From Gimesia sp. (GTDB taxonomy: Bacteria > Planctomycetota > Planctomycetia > Planctomycetales > Planctomycetaceae): a DNA stretch of 64,000 bases. The notes under the pieces are model-generated. The model saw nothing but the letters and a program-made list of their open reading frames with translations. It searched no databases and was not told the origin of the DNA. The stretch lies in assembly GCF_040219335.1 (NCBI RefSeq), contig NZ_JAVJSQ010000004.1, positions 677,307 through 741,306 of the forward strand. The letters run 5' to 3'. A program made the translations under genes and the position numbers. Of this stretch, positions 1 to 11,427 are shown in pieces; positions within the stretch are counted from its first letter, which is position 1; each line of letters starts with the position of its first letter.

Positions 1-191
1 ATTGAAGAACAGGGCTGGAGTCTAAATCCAGGTCGCTATGTCGGCATAGCCGATCGTGAGGAAGACGACTTTGTCTTTGCCGAGCGACTGGAAGAACTCA
101 ACGAAGAGCTGGAGGTGCTGAACAGCGAAGCCAGTGAACTCGAAGAACGGATTGCGAATAATGTAGCCAAATTATTAGAGGAAGCCCTCAG

Positions 192-195
<4 letters not shown>
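1..195 (+). CDS. hsdM: Type I restriction-modification methyltransferase subunit HsdM, C-terminal end (partial)
   Basis: An open frame runs in from the window edge and ends with TGA at 193-195, leaving 64 residues. The tail is rich in Glu and Leu (repeated EEL-type heptads), as expected for the C-terminal helices of HsdM that contact HsdS. The motif 'NPGRYVG' is typical of the end of type I N6-adenine methyltransferases. The catalytic NPPF motif and SAM-binding site lie outside the window. The stop overlaps the next ATG by four bases (ATGA), so translation of hsdS is probably coupled. The assignment follows from this tail plus the adjacent hsdS and hsdR. Confidence 0.85.
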
Positions 196-1321
<1,126 letters not shown>

Positions 1322-1325
<4 letters not shown>

Positions 1326-2995
1326 AGGTTTATGGACTCGATTTCACCAGTGCTCCCGACGCTGCCGGTTCCCAAGCCCGGAAGAAGAAAAGGCTCTTGC
1401 TGGCAAAATGCACTTTTCAAAACAACGTTTTAACCGTTGACGACTTCGAGGAACTCAATTGTGAAAAGGGTGATTTCTCACGTTTTGAAGACTGGTTAAA
1501 CAACACAGATGGGCCTTGGATCGGCGGCGTCGACTTTCCCTTTGGTCAACCTTCGCAACTGCTGGAGGATCTGGAATGGCCTGTCACCTCGTGGAGTGAC
1601 TATGTTGAGCATATTAAAGACCTGGGCAAAGCAGGATTTGAAGATGCGTTAGTGCAATACAAGGCAGACAAGCCTGACGGGCAGAAGCACATCAAACGGG
1701 TTATCGACTCGATGACGGACGCCCATAGTCCGATGACTTTAGACCATACGCCGGTCGGAAAGATGTTCTTCGAGGGCTCATGGCGTCTTCGAGAGTCAGA
1801 TGTGTCGGTTTTACCTGTACGCCCCGTGGACGAAGCAACGAAGATCGTGATTGAGGCGTATCCTGCTTTGGTCGCCCGTAAATGGACGAGTCGCAAACCG
1901 GGATACAAAAGTGATGATCCTGAAAAGGCAGATGAGTACGCTGAATTCGCACGGTGTGATATTGTCTCAGCGATTCGTGGCCACGACAAAAACAATTGCA
2001 GGCCATCATTTGTTGACCGTTACGGTTTCACCGTGCGGATGACGGATGAGCAAGCACGTCAATGCGTTAACGATTTTACCGGCGACACACTGGATTCAGT
2101 GCTCAGTGCGATACAGGCGGCGTGGGCTTATAGCAAACAAGATTCAGGGTACGGAATCCCGAAGCAAGCGGACACTCTTGAGGGCTGGATCTGCGATCCC
2201 GAGACAGTCGTGACTGATGAGGGACTCGGAGTTGCGTATTTTCACGGAGAACTTAATTCGATCCAACAGATTTCGCAGGTAATTGGAAATTATTCGGCTG
2301 GCGAGTTCAATTCTCCAACACGGTCAACAATACCAATGTTGTCTCTTTTGATGCACAACCCGACCATGTTCAATGCAATCGTTGACCAGCTTGGGATGCC
2401 GCAAGAACGACAGCTGTTCCTGGAATACAAGGTAAGTTCGCCCGCAAACAGTCGGACAAAGTCCCATACGGACATCATGCTTAAGTCGGGATCGGATGCC
2501 TTGGCAATTGAAGCAAAGTGGACTGAGCCCATGTATGACGACGTCCAAACATGGCTCTCTAAGGTGACCAATGGTCCGGCGGTGCTTAACGGATGGCTGG
2601 AACTCATCCTGAAGGTACTTGCAAAAAAATCGCTGAAGGCTGAAGACTTCCGCGAAGTTATCTACCAAATGCTTCACCGTGCGGCATCCGCCGCTGCAAC
2701 TGGATACCGGCCTCGCCTGGCTTACTTTCTTTTCAAGCCATCTCCTGACCCACAATCCGCATCGACTGATGCGATAAAGTCTGCACTCACAACTCTGTGG
2801 GGAAAGCTGGGCAAGCCCAAGAAGTTTCCATTCTATGTTGTCGAGATCGTGACCGTTCCGAGTGCCGCATACGAATTGATTCGCAATGAACCTAAATGCG
2901 AAGCGACGTCTGAACAGTTGAAAACAGTATTAAAAGGTGGCGAACCACTCTTCGAGTTTGAATCTTATTCAATATCAGAAATCGGAGTAGATTGA
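1322..2995 (+). CDS. DUF429 domain fused to a PD-(D/E)XK-type nuclease domain
   Basis: A 557-aa protein inside the type I RM operon. The N-terminal half (about 1-260) resembles DUF429, a predicted RNase H-like family: 'YGLDFTSAP' at the start, 'GGVDFPFG' near residue 65, 'IEAYPALVARK' near 180 and an 'FTGDTLDSVLSAIQAAWA' helix near 250. The C-terminal half (about 300-557) has a PD-(D/E)XK-like core, 'DIMLKSGSDALAIEAKW' near residue 385, with D then E-x-K. The start overlaps the hsdS stop (ATGA) and the end overlaps the next gene, so it belongs to the operon. A nuclease role is inferred; it could be an extra effector or a regulator of the RM complex. Confidence 0.7.
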
Positions 2996-4083
2996 TGAGT
3001 ACCGGTTTCTCCGAACACGCACCGGTTGGACCATCAACGCAAATACGTAATCCATTCGACACGCGAATGGTATTCTTCCGGATCGGATGGATGGACCGTT
3101 ATCGCGGTGTCACGTCGTCTGACACCATTAAACGTGGCGGTGCATTCGTTGAGGAACATGGCTTTGGTTTTGAGGCATATAATTACTTGCCCTTCGATGG
3201 AATGGTCTATGGCTGGGTGATGCCAGGTCGTCGAAAGAAAGGCGTCGAACTGAAAATTGACATGGTCAACGAGGACTTCGCCACAATCAACCTGAAACGT
3301 ATTGGCGGAAAATCATCGGATCAATCTCTGTCCAATGTCATCGTCGTTTGGGTTGCCACAGCACCAGAGGGCGGGGCATACGTTGTTGGTTGGTACAAAA
3401 ACGCCACTGTGCTGAAGCAGCCACAGGACCCACCCGAGGGTGCCAATCGAACGTACGGCGATTTTCAGGTCGGATATGTTACCTATGCGGATGAAAATGA
3501 TGCGGTTCTGCTACGACCGTTTGAACGCACGATTGAGGTTCCCCAACACGGCCCAGGGAAAATGGGGCAATCGAACCTTTGGTACGCAGACGATCCGTCG
3601 AATCAGTACCATCGCAATGTTCGCCAGGAAGTCTTGAACGTAATTCGTGGTGGAGCCCCCAATTCACCTCCTCTAAAGCCCCCTGTTCAACCGGATGTTT
3701 TCCTGCGTCAACAGGTTGAAAAGGCCGCGATTAAGGAAGTCTCGAAGCACTTTACTGAACTTAAATACAACGTGACGTCGGTCGAACGTGACAATGTGGG
3801 CTGGGATCTCGAAGCCAGGATGGAAAAGCGATTCCTTCGGTTGGAAGTCAAAGGGCTATCAGGCCCAGAGCTGTCGATTGGGCTGACTCCGAACGAGTAC
3901 ATCAAGATGTTAGAGCATCGTACTTCGTATCACTTGTGCATAGTGACGAACGCAATCACGTCTCCGACTCTTTCCATTTTTCGATTCAGCCAGGAAACCA
4001 ATGACTGGAGGGACAATGTTGACCGTGTATTACTCATCAGCGAAATTGTCTCGGCGAATTGCCGATTAGAGGATGAGAATTGA
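2995..4083 (+). CDS. DUF3883-domain protein, probable accessory nuclease of the RM operon
   Basis: A 362-aa protein. The C-terminal third (about 240-350) fits DUF3883, a PD-(D/E)XK-related domain: 'GWDLEAR' then 'RLEVKG', giving the D...E-x-K triad, then 'LTPNEY' and 'YHLCIVTNA'. The N-terminal part (about 15-200) is a globular region I do not recognise, containing 'VIVVWVATAPEGGAYVVGWY'. I chose ATG 2995, which overlaps the upstream stop by one base (TGATG); an in-frame TTG lies just before it. The first codons closely resemble the start of hsdR, see findings. It is flanked tightly by hsdS-side and hsdR genes and is likely co-translated with them. Confidence 0.75.
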   Translation: MSTGFSEHAPVGPSTQIRNPFDTRMVFFRIGWMDRYRGVTSSDTIKRGGAFVEEHGFGFEAYNYLPFDGMVYGWVMPGRRKKGVELKIDMVNEDFATINLKRIGGKSSDQSLSNVIVVWVATAPEGGAYVVGWYKNATVLKQPQDPPEGANRTYGDFQVGYVTYADENDAVLLRPFERTIEVPQHGPGKMGQSNLWYADDPSNQYHRNVRQEVLNVIRGGAPNSPPLKPPVQPDVFLRQQVEKAAIKEVSKHFTELKYNVTSVERDNVGWDLEARMEKRFLRLEVKGLSGPELSIGLTPNEYIKMLEHRTSYHLCIVTNAITSPTLSIFRFSQETNDWRDNVDRVLLISEIVSANCRLEDEN

Positions 4084-7000
4084 TGAGCACCGACTTCTCC
4101 GAGGACACCCTGGTCGAACAACCCGCGATCGCTCTGTTTGAAGAGCTGGGCTACGAGTCCGCCAACTGCTGGCACGAAAAATTCGGCAGCAGCGATTCGA
4201 CCTACGGCAGACAAACCACGGAAGAAGTCATCCTTCCAGACAAGCTGCGGGTAGCACTCGAAAAGCTCAACCCAGAGTTGGAATCGGATGCCATCGACCT
4301 GGCGATGGAAGTCCTGGCCCAGGATCGTGGAGCAATGGGACTGGCCCAGGCCAATCGTGAGGTCTACAAGCTACTCAAAGACGGCATTAAAGTCACATTC
4401 GAGAATGACGAAGGCGAAGAAGTCGACGAAACGGTCCGCATCATTGACTGGAAGAATCCGGAAAAGAACGACTTCTTCCTGGCATCTCAATTCTGGGTTT
4501 CAGGCAGCATCTATAAACGCCGGGCAGATCTGGTCGGCTTCATCAACGGCTTACCTTTGGTCTTCATCGAACTGAAAAAAAGCCATGGTAAGATCGAGCA
4601 CGCATACAAGAACAACCTTAAGGACTACAAGTCGACCGTTCCACAGTTGTTCTGGTTCAACGCCCTGATCATTCTCTCCAACGGTTCTCAGGCGAAAGTC
4701 GGAAGCATCACCTCTGGCTGGGAACACTTTTCCGACTGGAAACGGATCAACAGTGAAGGTGAAAAAGGCGTCATTTCACTGGAAACCGTGATTCGCGGAA
4801 CCTGTGAAAAGCATCGGCTTCTTGATCTGGTCGAAAACTTTACTCTGTTCGATGACGGTAAGGGTGGTTTGATCAAGATTGTCGCCAAGAACCACCAGTT
4901 CCTGGGCGTGAATAATGCCGTCCACGCGATGCAGGAGATCAAACAGAACCAGGGTCGATTGGGGGTATTCTGGCACACCCAAGGCAGCGGTAAGAGTTTC
5001 TCAATGGGATTCTTTTCACAGAAGGTATTACGGAAGGTCCCCGGCAACTGGACATTCCTGGTCATTACCGACCGTAACGATCTCGATTCGCAGATCTATA
5101 AAAACTTCGCCAGTACCGGCATTGTTACCGAAGACTGCCAGGCTGAAAGCGGTGCCCACCTGAAACAGCTGCTGACTGAAGACCATCGGTTCATCTTCAC
5201 GCTGATCCAGAAGTTTGGCACCAAGAAGGGGGAAACCTACCCTGAGCTTTCAACTCGCGACAATATCATCGTGATGACCGATGAAGCCCACCGCAGTCAG
5301 TACGACACGCTGGCCCTGAACATGCGGAACGCCCTTCCCAACGCAGCTTTCATCGGCTTCACCGGGACGCCGCTGATGGCAGGTGAAGAGAAGACAAAGG
5401 ATGTCTTTGGCGATTACGTCAGTATCTACAACTTTCAGCAATCAATCGAGGATGGGGCCACGGTTCCGCTGTTCTACGAGAACCGGATCCCCGAATTGCA
5501 ACTGGCCAATGAAAATTTCAAAGACGATCTGGAAGCTCTGATTGAAGCCGCTGAACTGGACGAAGAGCAGAAGAAAAAACTCGAACTTGAGTTCGCCCGC
5601 GAATATCACCTGATCACCCGTGATGAGCGACTGGAAAAGGTCGCTGAAGACATCGTGACCCACTTCATGGGGCGTCGTGGCGGCAGTGATCACGCTGCTG
5701 GAAAAGGTATGGTGATCTGTATCGACAAAGTGACCGCGGTAAAGATGTACGATAAGGTCCAGAAGTACTGGAAGGCGTACCTGGGCGGTCTGAAGGCGGA
5801 ACTGGCGGCCTTGGAAGGGGCGATGCCGTCTACCGGCAATACTCAAGACATTTCGATGACTGCGGAGACGTCTGAGCGTTACCAACTTCAGAAACAGAAG
5901 GAGTTGAAAGACCAGATCGCCTACATGGAGGAGACCGACATGGCTGTGATCGTCTCCCAGCAGCAGAACGAAGTCGAACTGTTTAAGGAAAAAGGACTCG
6001 ACATCGAGCCTCATCGACTGCGAATGGTCAAGGAGGATATGGAGACGAAGTTTAAGGACGCAGATGATCCATTCCGCCTGGTCTTTGTCTGTGCTATGTG
6101 GCTGACTGGTTTCGATTCACCGTCAGTGTCAACGATCTATCTCGATAAACCGATGAAGAACCACACGTTGATGCAGACCATTGCCCGGGCCAATCGCGTC
6201 TTCGGTGAAAAGAACAACGGCCTGATCGTGGACTACGTCGGTGTCTTCCGAAACCTGCAAAAGGCACTGGCCATTTACGGATCGTCCTCAGGGGGCGGAG
6301 TCAAACCAGGCGAAACGCCCATTCAGAAAAAAGAAGAACTGGTCGAAGAACTACGACTGGCCATCGCCGAAGCAGTCGATTTCTGTAAAGATCGCGGCGT
6401 CGACATCGACGGCATCCTCAAGGCCGACGGATTCCAGAAAATCGCCTTTCTGGATGATGCTGCATCCAGTCTGGTCGATAAACAGACTGAAAACGAACTC
6501 GATGATGCGGTCGAACAGGTGATCGTCAACGACGACCTGAAGAAGCAGTTTTTATCACATTCCAATCAGGTTGTGCGGCTCTACAAAGCGATTCTGCCTG
6601 ATCCCTCTGCTAATGAATTCGCCCCCACTAAAAGCCTGCTGTCCGTCCTGGCCGATAAGATCCGTAATTTCACGCCGGAAGCAAATATCGACGACATTAT
6701 GGATCAGGTCGATGAGCTGCTGGACGACTCGATCGCCACTAAGGGCTATGTAATTCATGCGACTGAAACAACGTCGCTGATTGACCTGAGCCAGATTGAC
6801 TTTGAGGCCCTGAAAGCTCACTTCGAGAAAGGTCGCAAACGTACTGAAGCCGAAAAGTTGAAGCAGGCTGTGGGTGATAAGTTGAAAAACATGGTCACGC
6901 TGAATCGGACCCGTACCGATTTGATGGAGAAGTTCAAAAAGTTGATCGACGACTACAACCAGGGACTTGATGTCAACGGTTTCTTCGCGAAATTGGTCTC

Positions 7001-7361
7001 TTTTGTCAAAGAACTGAGTGAAGAGGAACAACGTGGTGTTTCGGAACAACTGACCGAGGAAGAGCTGGCCCTGTTCGATATCTTGACTAAGCCGGAAATC
7101 GACATGACGGAAAAAGAAAAGGAAGAGGTCAAAAAAGTTGCCCGATCATTACTCCAGACCCTGAAGGAAGCCAAGCTGGTACTCGACTGGAGAAAGAAAC
7201 AACGCAGTCGGGCCGGAGTCTACAGCACTGTCAAAACCGAGCTCGACCAACTCCCGCGGGCTTACACACCCGAAATCTATAATCAGAAGTGTGATATGGT
7301 CTATCAGCACATCTTTGATAGTTACCAGGGTGAGGGGCAAAGCATTTACGCATCGAAATAG
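4083..7361 (+). CDS. hsdR: Type I restriction endonuclease subunit HsdR
   Basis: The motor and nuclease subunit of the RM complex, 1092 aa, a normal length for the EcoR124-like class. The N-terminal PD-(D/E)XK nuclease has 'RADLVGFINGLPLVFIELKK' near residue 148 (D and E-x-K). Helicase motif I is 'HTQGSGKS' near 298. Motif II is DEAH near 400, followed by 'GFTGTPL'. Helicase domain 2 contains 'WLTGFDSPSVSTIYLDKP' and 'QTIARANRVF'. The C-terminal 300 residues are helical and highly charged, as in HsdR tails that bind the methylase. Start ATG 4083 overlaps the previous stop by one base. All key motifs look intact. Confidence 0.97.
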   Translation: MSTDFSEDTLVEQPAIALFEELGYESANCWHEKFGSSDSTYGRQTTEEVILPDKLRVALEKLNPELESDAIDLAMEVLAQDRGAMGLAQANREVYKLLKDGIKVTFENDEGEEVDETVRIIDWKNPEKNDFFLASQFWVSGSIYKRRADLVGFINGLPLVFIELKKSHGKIEHAYKNNLKDYKSTVPQLFWFNALIILSNGSQAKVGSITSGWEHFSDWKRINSEGEKGVISLETVIRGTCEKHRLLDLVENFTLFDDGKGGLIKIVAKNHQFLGVNNAVHAMQEIKQNQGRLGVFWHTQGSGKSFSMGFFSQKVLRKVPGNWTFLVITDRNDLDSQIYKNFASTGIVTEDCQAESGAHLKQLLTEDHRFIFTLIQKFGTKKGETYPELSTRDNIIVMTDEAHRSQYDTLALNMRNALPNAAFIGFTGTPLMAGEEKTKDVFGDYVSIYNFQQSIEDGATVPLFYENRIPELQLANENFKDDLEALIEAAELDEEQKKKLELEFAREYHLITRDERLEKVAEDIVTHFMGRRGGSDHAAGKGMVICIDKVTAVKMYDKVQKYWKAYLGGLKAELAALEGAMPSTGNTQDISMTAETSERYQLQKQKELKDQIAYMEETDMAVIVSQQQNEVELFKEKGLDIEPHRLRMVKEDMETKFKDADDPFRLVFVCAMWLTGFDSPSVSTIYLDKPMKNHTLMQTIARANRVFGEKNNGLIVDYVGVFRNLQKALAIYGSSSGGGVKPGETPIQKKEELVEELRLAIAEAVDFCKDRGVDIDGILKADGFQKIAFLDDAASSLVDKQTENELDDAVEQVIVNDDLKKQFLSHSNQVVRLYKAILPDPSANEFAPTKSLLSVLADKIRNFTPEANIDDIMDQVDELLDDSIATKGYVIHATETTSLIDLSQIDFEALKAHFEKGRKRTEAEKLKQAVGDKLKNMVTLNRTRTDLMEKFKKLIDDYNQGLDVNGFFAKLVSFVKELSEEEQRGVSEQLTEEELALFDILTKPEIDMTEKEKEEVKKVARSLLQTLKEAKLVLDWRKKQRSRAGVYSTVKTELDQLPRAYTPEIYNQKCDMVYQHIFDSYQGEGQSIYASK

Positions 7362-7382
7362 GTTGCAAAGGCAAGTCGACTG

Positions 7383-9074
7383 ATGAAAATAAAAACCGTT
7401 TCGATTCACAATTTCAGAAGTGTCAGGGATACTGAATTCGACCTTGAAGATTACTCTCTGCTCGTTGGCCCAAACAACGCGGGCAAAAGCACTGTCATTG
7501 ATGCTCTCCGCGTCTTTTACGAAAAAGATAAATACGGATATCGACCAGATCGAGATGTACCTTTTTTAGGTTCTGACGGTGAGTCGTGGATAGATATCAC
7601 ATTTGCATTACTACCGCAGGAACATAAAGGACTGGCGGATAAATACAAGGCCCCAGACTTCCTTCTAAAAGTACGTAAATATTTGAACTGCAAAGATAAA
7701 TCGAAGAATGGGCTAATCTATGCATTCTTGCCGGAAGGCGATCTTGCTTCAGATCAGTTCTACGGTGCAAAACAGGTTCAGCAGGGCAAGCTTGGGAATG
7801 TTGTTTACGTTCCGGCAGTCAGTAAAGTTGATGAGCATATCAAATTGACGGGCCCCTCTGCATTACGTGACTTACTATCCACAGTTCTGGACGAAGTGAT
7901 CGACTCAAGCAATGCGTTTGTAGAGCTTGAAAAGAACTTCATTCAGTTCTCCAAAACCATCCGTAATGCGTCTACCACTGACGGACTATCGCTGGGAGGC
8001 CTTGAAGAGGACCTGAGTAGTCTGCTTGGTGAATGGGGAACAGAGTTTCATTTCTCAGTTAAAACGCCAACTATTTCTGATATCACCAAGTCTCTGATTG
8101 ACTTTCATTGTCGAGACGAATCACACGAACAAGATATGGGCCTGGATCAATTCGGATCAGGGTTTCAACGTCATTTCATCTTTTCTTTGATTCAACTAAG
8201 TGCGAAATACCTGGGTAAAAAGAAGCCCACCCAATCAAAGGATTTCAGCCCACAGCTGAACTTGCTCTTGTTCGAGGAGCCAGAGGCATTCTTACACCCT
8301 TCGAAACAACAAAAACTGGCATTGAATCTCCAATCCATTGCAAAAGACGAGACGTCGCAAGTAATTTGTTCAACTCATTCCCCGCATTTCATATCGCATA
8401 ACATTAGCAATATTGGATCCGTTCTTCGATTGCGACGTGTTGGGGGTATCGGCCGAGTTTATCAAGTGCGAAAAGACCGTTGGAATTCGATTGTCGAACA
8501 AAATCAGGAACTCAATGAGATCGCAAGCAAGTGGAACGGGAAAAATAAGCCACCACATGAGGATGATTATCTTCCCGAAATGGAGTCTATTAAGTACTGC
8601 TTGTGGCTGAACCCGGATCGGTGCGGGATGTTTTTTGCAAACCGAGTCCTTTTGGTTGAAGGAGCGACAGAAATCGCTTTGATCAACCGGCTAATTACAG
8701 ATGGAAAGATCAGGATTCCTGACGATGGACTTCAGGTTGTAGATTGCATGGGCAAATTCAACACTCACAGATTCATCCTACTACTTTCTGAACTTGGAAC
8801 TCCACATGCGGTCCTTCACGATGCTGATTTGAACAAAGGGCAACATTCTGAGCTACACGAACTGGTAAGAAAATCGAGCCACGCAAAATTAACATGTCGT
8901 ATTGAGAAGTTTGGTACGGACCTGGAAGACACGCTGGGAATCTCAAAGACAACCCGTCACCGAAAACCTCAGCACGCTTTGATGAATTACGAACGCGGGG
9001 ATATTGAAGACTCTCGCGTGGCAGACCTGTGCAAGAAGGTTCAGGATTGTATCGACAGCATGGCCAATTCATAG
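7383..9074 (+). CDS. OLD-family ATP-dependent nuclease (AAA ATPase plus TOPRIM)
   Basis: A 563-aa protein 21 bp after hsdR. The N-terminal ABC/SMC-type ATPase starts 'IHNFRSVRDTEFDLEDYSLL' and has Walker A 'GPNNAGKST' near residue 29. Walker B is 'LLLFEEPEAFLHPSKQQ' near 300, followed by 'ICSTHSPHF'. The C-terminal TOPRIM domain has 'VLLVEGATEIALI' near 423 (invariant Glu) and 'LHDADLNK' near 480 (DxD). It would be an ATP-regulated nicking or cleaving nuclease. No UvrD partner follows, so it is not Gabija; it is either a solitary OLD protein or an add-on to the RM operon, supported by its short spacing. Confidence 0.88.
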   Translation: MKIKTVSIHNFRSVRDTEFDLEDYSLLVGPNNAGKSTVIDALRVFYEKDKYGYRPDRDVPFLGSDGESWIDITFALLPQEHKGLADKYKAPDFLLKVRKYLNCKDKSKNGLIYAFLPEGDLASDQFYGAKQVQQGKLGNVVYVPAVSKVDEHIKLTGPSALRDLLSTVLDEVIDSSNAFVELEKNFIQFSKTIRNASTTDGLSLGGLEEDLSSLLGEWGTEFHFSVKTPTISDITKSLIDFHCRDESHEQDMGLDQFGSGFQRHFIFSLIQLSAKYLGKKKPTQSKDFSPQLNLLLFEEPEAFLHPSKQQKLALNLQSIAKDETSQVICSTHSPHFISHNISNIGSVLRLRRVGGIGRVYQVRKDRWNSIVEQNQELNEIASKWNGKNKPPHEDDYLPEMESIKYCLWLNPDRCGMFFANRVLLVEGATEIALINRLITDGKIRIPDDGLQVVDCMGKFNTHRFILLLSELGTPHAVLHDADLNKGQHSELHELVRKSSHAKLTCRIEKFGTDLEDTLGISKTTRHRKPQHALMNYERGDIEDSRVADLCKKVQDCIDSMANS

Positions 9075-9257
9075 CGACTTAAAAATACTTTTGGAGAATG
9101 AAGTGGAGATGATGTCAGACGACTATTCCAACATGCAATGCCATTCTCAATGGCTCCCCGCAACAACATGATCTTCGGTTTAAAAGAGTTCTCCTCGGAA
9201 CGATGAAAATACTTTGGGCTGGTGATTATACAACATGAAGAACTGAATCCGCATATC

Positions 9258-11219
9258 ATGAAACGATACTTGACCAAATCTCGATTCATTCTCGGCCACG
9301 GCTGCCCGACAAAGCTGTTTTACACTGGGAAAACTGAGTACGCAAACACGCGGCAGACGGACGATTTTCTTCAAGGACTTGCGGAAGGCGGGATGATTGT
9401 TGGTGAGCTGGCCAAGCTCTACTTTCCGGAGGGACGAAATGTTTCGTCACTGGACGACGCTAAGGCACTGGAAGAAACCAACCAACTGCTTCTCAAGGAT
9501 AATGTTGTCATTTTTGAGGCTGCTGTCACGATCGCCAATCTATTCTGCCGGATCGACGTGTTGGTCAAGACAGGAAATGAGTTGCAGCTGATTGAGGTAA
9601 AGGCCAAGTCGATTGATGGAAATGACGACGATCCATTTCGGACCACCCGAGGCCGCATTAGCTCCGACTGGAAGGATTACCTGCTGGATATCGCTTTCCA
9701 GCGTTATGTCTTACAGCAGGCGTTCCCAGAGTTTACTGTCACTTCCTGGTTGATGTGCGTTGATAAAAGCCAGGAATGTACCGTCGACGGTCTGCATCGA
9801 CTTTTCAAGATCGAGAAAGACGGCTCCCGAACTTCCTGCGTTTTCGTCGGCGATGATGCTGAGAATTCAATATGTCGGGAAATACTGAAAGCCCGAAGAG
9901 TCGATGGACACATTGACGAATTATGCAGCGGAAACTTCGATAATCGAGACTTTGAACAATATGTCCGTTGGCTGGCGGACAATTACGAACAAGACACAAA
10001 AATCGCTCCCGAAATTGGGGTTCACTGTCGGAATTGCGAATTTCGTTGCACACCAGAGCAACGCGATGAAGGCTTAAGGGACGGTTTCCGGGAGTGCTGG
10101 TCAGAAGTACTCGGCTGGTCTGACGATGATTTTGACCGCCCCACTGTTTTTGATCTTTACAGTTTTCGACAAGCCCAGGATTTCATCAATCAACGTCGTA
10201 TTAAATTGGATAATCTGTCCGAGGATGACCTTAGTTTAGAGGTAGACTCGAACCCCGGTTTACACCCCAGCGAAATGCAGCGGATTCGCCTGAATTACCT
10301 TAAGAGTGGTAGAAACGAATCTTTCGTCGACATTGATGGCCTAAATGAAGTAAAACGAAACTGGAGATTTCCTCTGCATTTCATCGACTTCGAAACGGCG
10401 GCCCCTCCTGTGCCACTTCATCAGGGCTTACGGCCATACCAGAGCCTGGCATTTCAGTTTTCCCACCATACACTTCATGAAGATGGAAGCGTTTCCCATG
10501 CGGGCGAATACTTAAATGCAGTACCCGGGGCATTCCCGAATTTCGATTTCCTTCGAAACCTGATGTCTTCGTTGGACGGCGATAATGGAACGATTTTCCG
10601 GTATGCGGCTCATGAAAACACAATTCTTAACCACATCGTCGAACAACTGGATCAGTTCGGGCATGACGAGAGTGATTTCCAAGAGTTGCGGAATTTCGCC
10701 AGTTCGATTTCAAATCCTACAAAGTCTCAACCAAATCCATGGATGCCTGGCGATCGAGAAATGGTCGATTTGAGGGAGCTTGTGGCTCGACACTATTACC
10801 ATCCCAGAATGAAGGGCTCACAATCCATTAAATACGTCCTGCCCGCTGTTTTGACCGACTCCACTTTTCTTCGCGACAAGTATTCGAAGCCCATATACGG
10901 ATATGAAGTTGATCCCGGCTCCAGCCGTAACTTTGCGACTCAGACATGGATTCAGACCGAAGGAGACAAAGTCATTGATCCCTACGAACTTCTGCCTGCT
11001 GTGTTCGATGAAGTTGACAAGAATACCTGGGACAATTTGTGGGCTGGTGATGAAATCCGTGGAGGCGGTGCTGCGATGGCTGCTTACCTTCGTCTACAGC
11101 AGGACGGGCTTCCCCAGGAATATCGAGACGACATTGAAAACGGCCTGCTTAGATATTGCGAACTCGATACACTCGCCATGGTGATGATTGTCGAATCGTG
11201 GCTCAATCACAGGAATTAA
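9258..11219 (+). CDS. DUF2779 protein with N-terminal RecB/Cas4-like nuclease core
   Basis: About 653 aa from ATG 9258; an in-frame GTG at 9222 would add 12 residues, but 'MKRYLTKSRFILGHGCPTKLFY' is the usual family start. A PD-(D/E)XK-like core 'LQLIEVKAKS' lies near residue 112, and a Cys group 'CRNCEFRC' near 257 recalls Cas4/RecB iron-sulfur nucleases. The second half holds DUF2779, an RNase H-like exonuclease family: 'HFIDFETAAP' near 375 (DxE), 'YAAHENTIL' near 452, 'MVDLRELVARHYYHP' near 508, and a final 'YCELDTLAMVMI' with the last Asp. The family is common in defence islands; the substrate is unknown. It stands 183 bp after the OLD gene. Confidence 0.8.
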   Translation: MKRYLTKSRFILGHGCPTKLFYTGKTEYANTRQTDDFLQGLAEGGMIVGELAKLYFPEGRNVSSLDDAKALEETNQLLLKDNVVIFEAAVTIANLFCRIDVLVKTGNELQLIEVKAKSIDGNDDDPFRTTRGRISSDWKDYLLDIAFQRYVLQQAFPEFTVTSWLMCVDKSQECTVDGLHRLFKIEKDGSRTSCVFVGDDAENSICREILKARRVDGHIDELCSGNFDNRDFEQYVRWLADNYEQDTKIAPEIGVHCRNCEFRCTPEQRDEGLRDGFRECWSEVLGWSDDDFDRPTVFDLYSFRQAQDFINQRRIKLDNLSEDDLSLEVDSNPGLHPSEMQRIRLNYLKSGRNESFVDIDGLNEVKRNWRFPLHFIDFETAAPPVPLHQGLRPYQSLAFQFSHHTLHEDGSVSHAGEYLNAVPGAFPNFDFLRNLMSSLDGDNGTIFRYAAHENTILNHIVEQLDQFGHDESDFQELRNFASSISNPTKSQPNPWMPGDREMVDLRELVARHYYHPRMKGSQSIKYVLPAVLTDSTFLRDKYSKPIYGYEVDPGSSRNFATQTWIQTEGDKVIDPYELLPAVFDEVDKNTWDNLWAGDEIRGGGAAMAAYLRLQQDGLPQEYRDDIENGLLRYCELDTLAMVMIVESWLNHRN

Positions 11220-11427
11220 GATCTTCCACAACCTATTCTTAAATTCCGGATTTTAAGATACTGATCCATTCTGTCCCTGACTACATCCGCTGGTCATATT
11301 GCCCCTTGCTAATGGCATTCTGTCACATACTTTGCTACCCTTTGGGGGACAGATATCATAAAGATCAGTACTCCTTCGATTGTTACCAGAGCGAGTAAAT
11401 GAGCATGTATGCAGCGGGAGAGAAAAT

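Noticed and set aside
7383..11219. Reading the OLD gene plus DUF2779 as a second Gabija system
   Set aside because: Gabija needs a UvrD-like helicase next to the OLD gene. DUF2779 has RNase H-like and RecB-like marks but no helicase motifs.
11331..11360. A possible sixth sigma element upstream of the sigma gene (GCTAC ... GACAGATATC)
   Set aside because: The first half has only partial identity and the spacing to the second half is off by about two bases, so autoregulation of the sigma gene is not supported.
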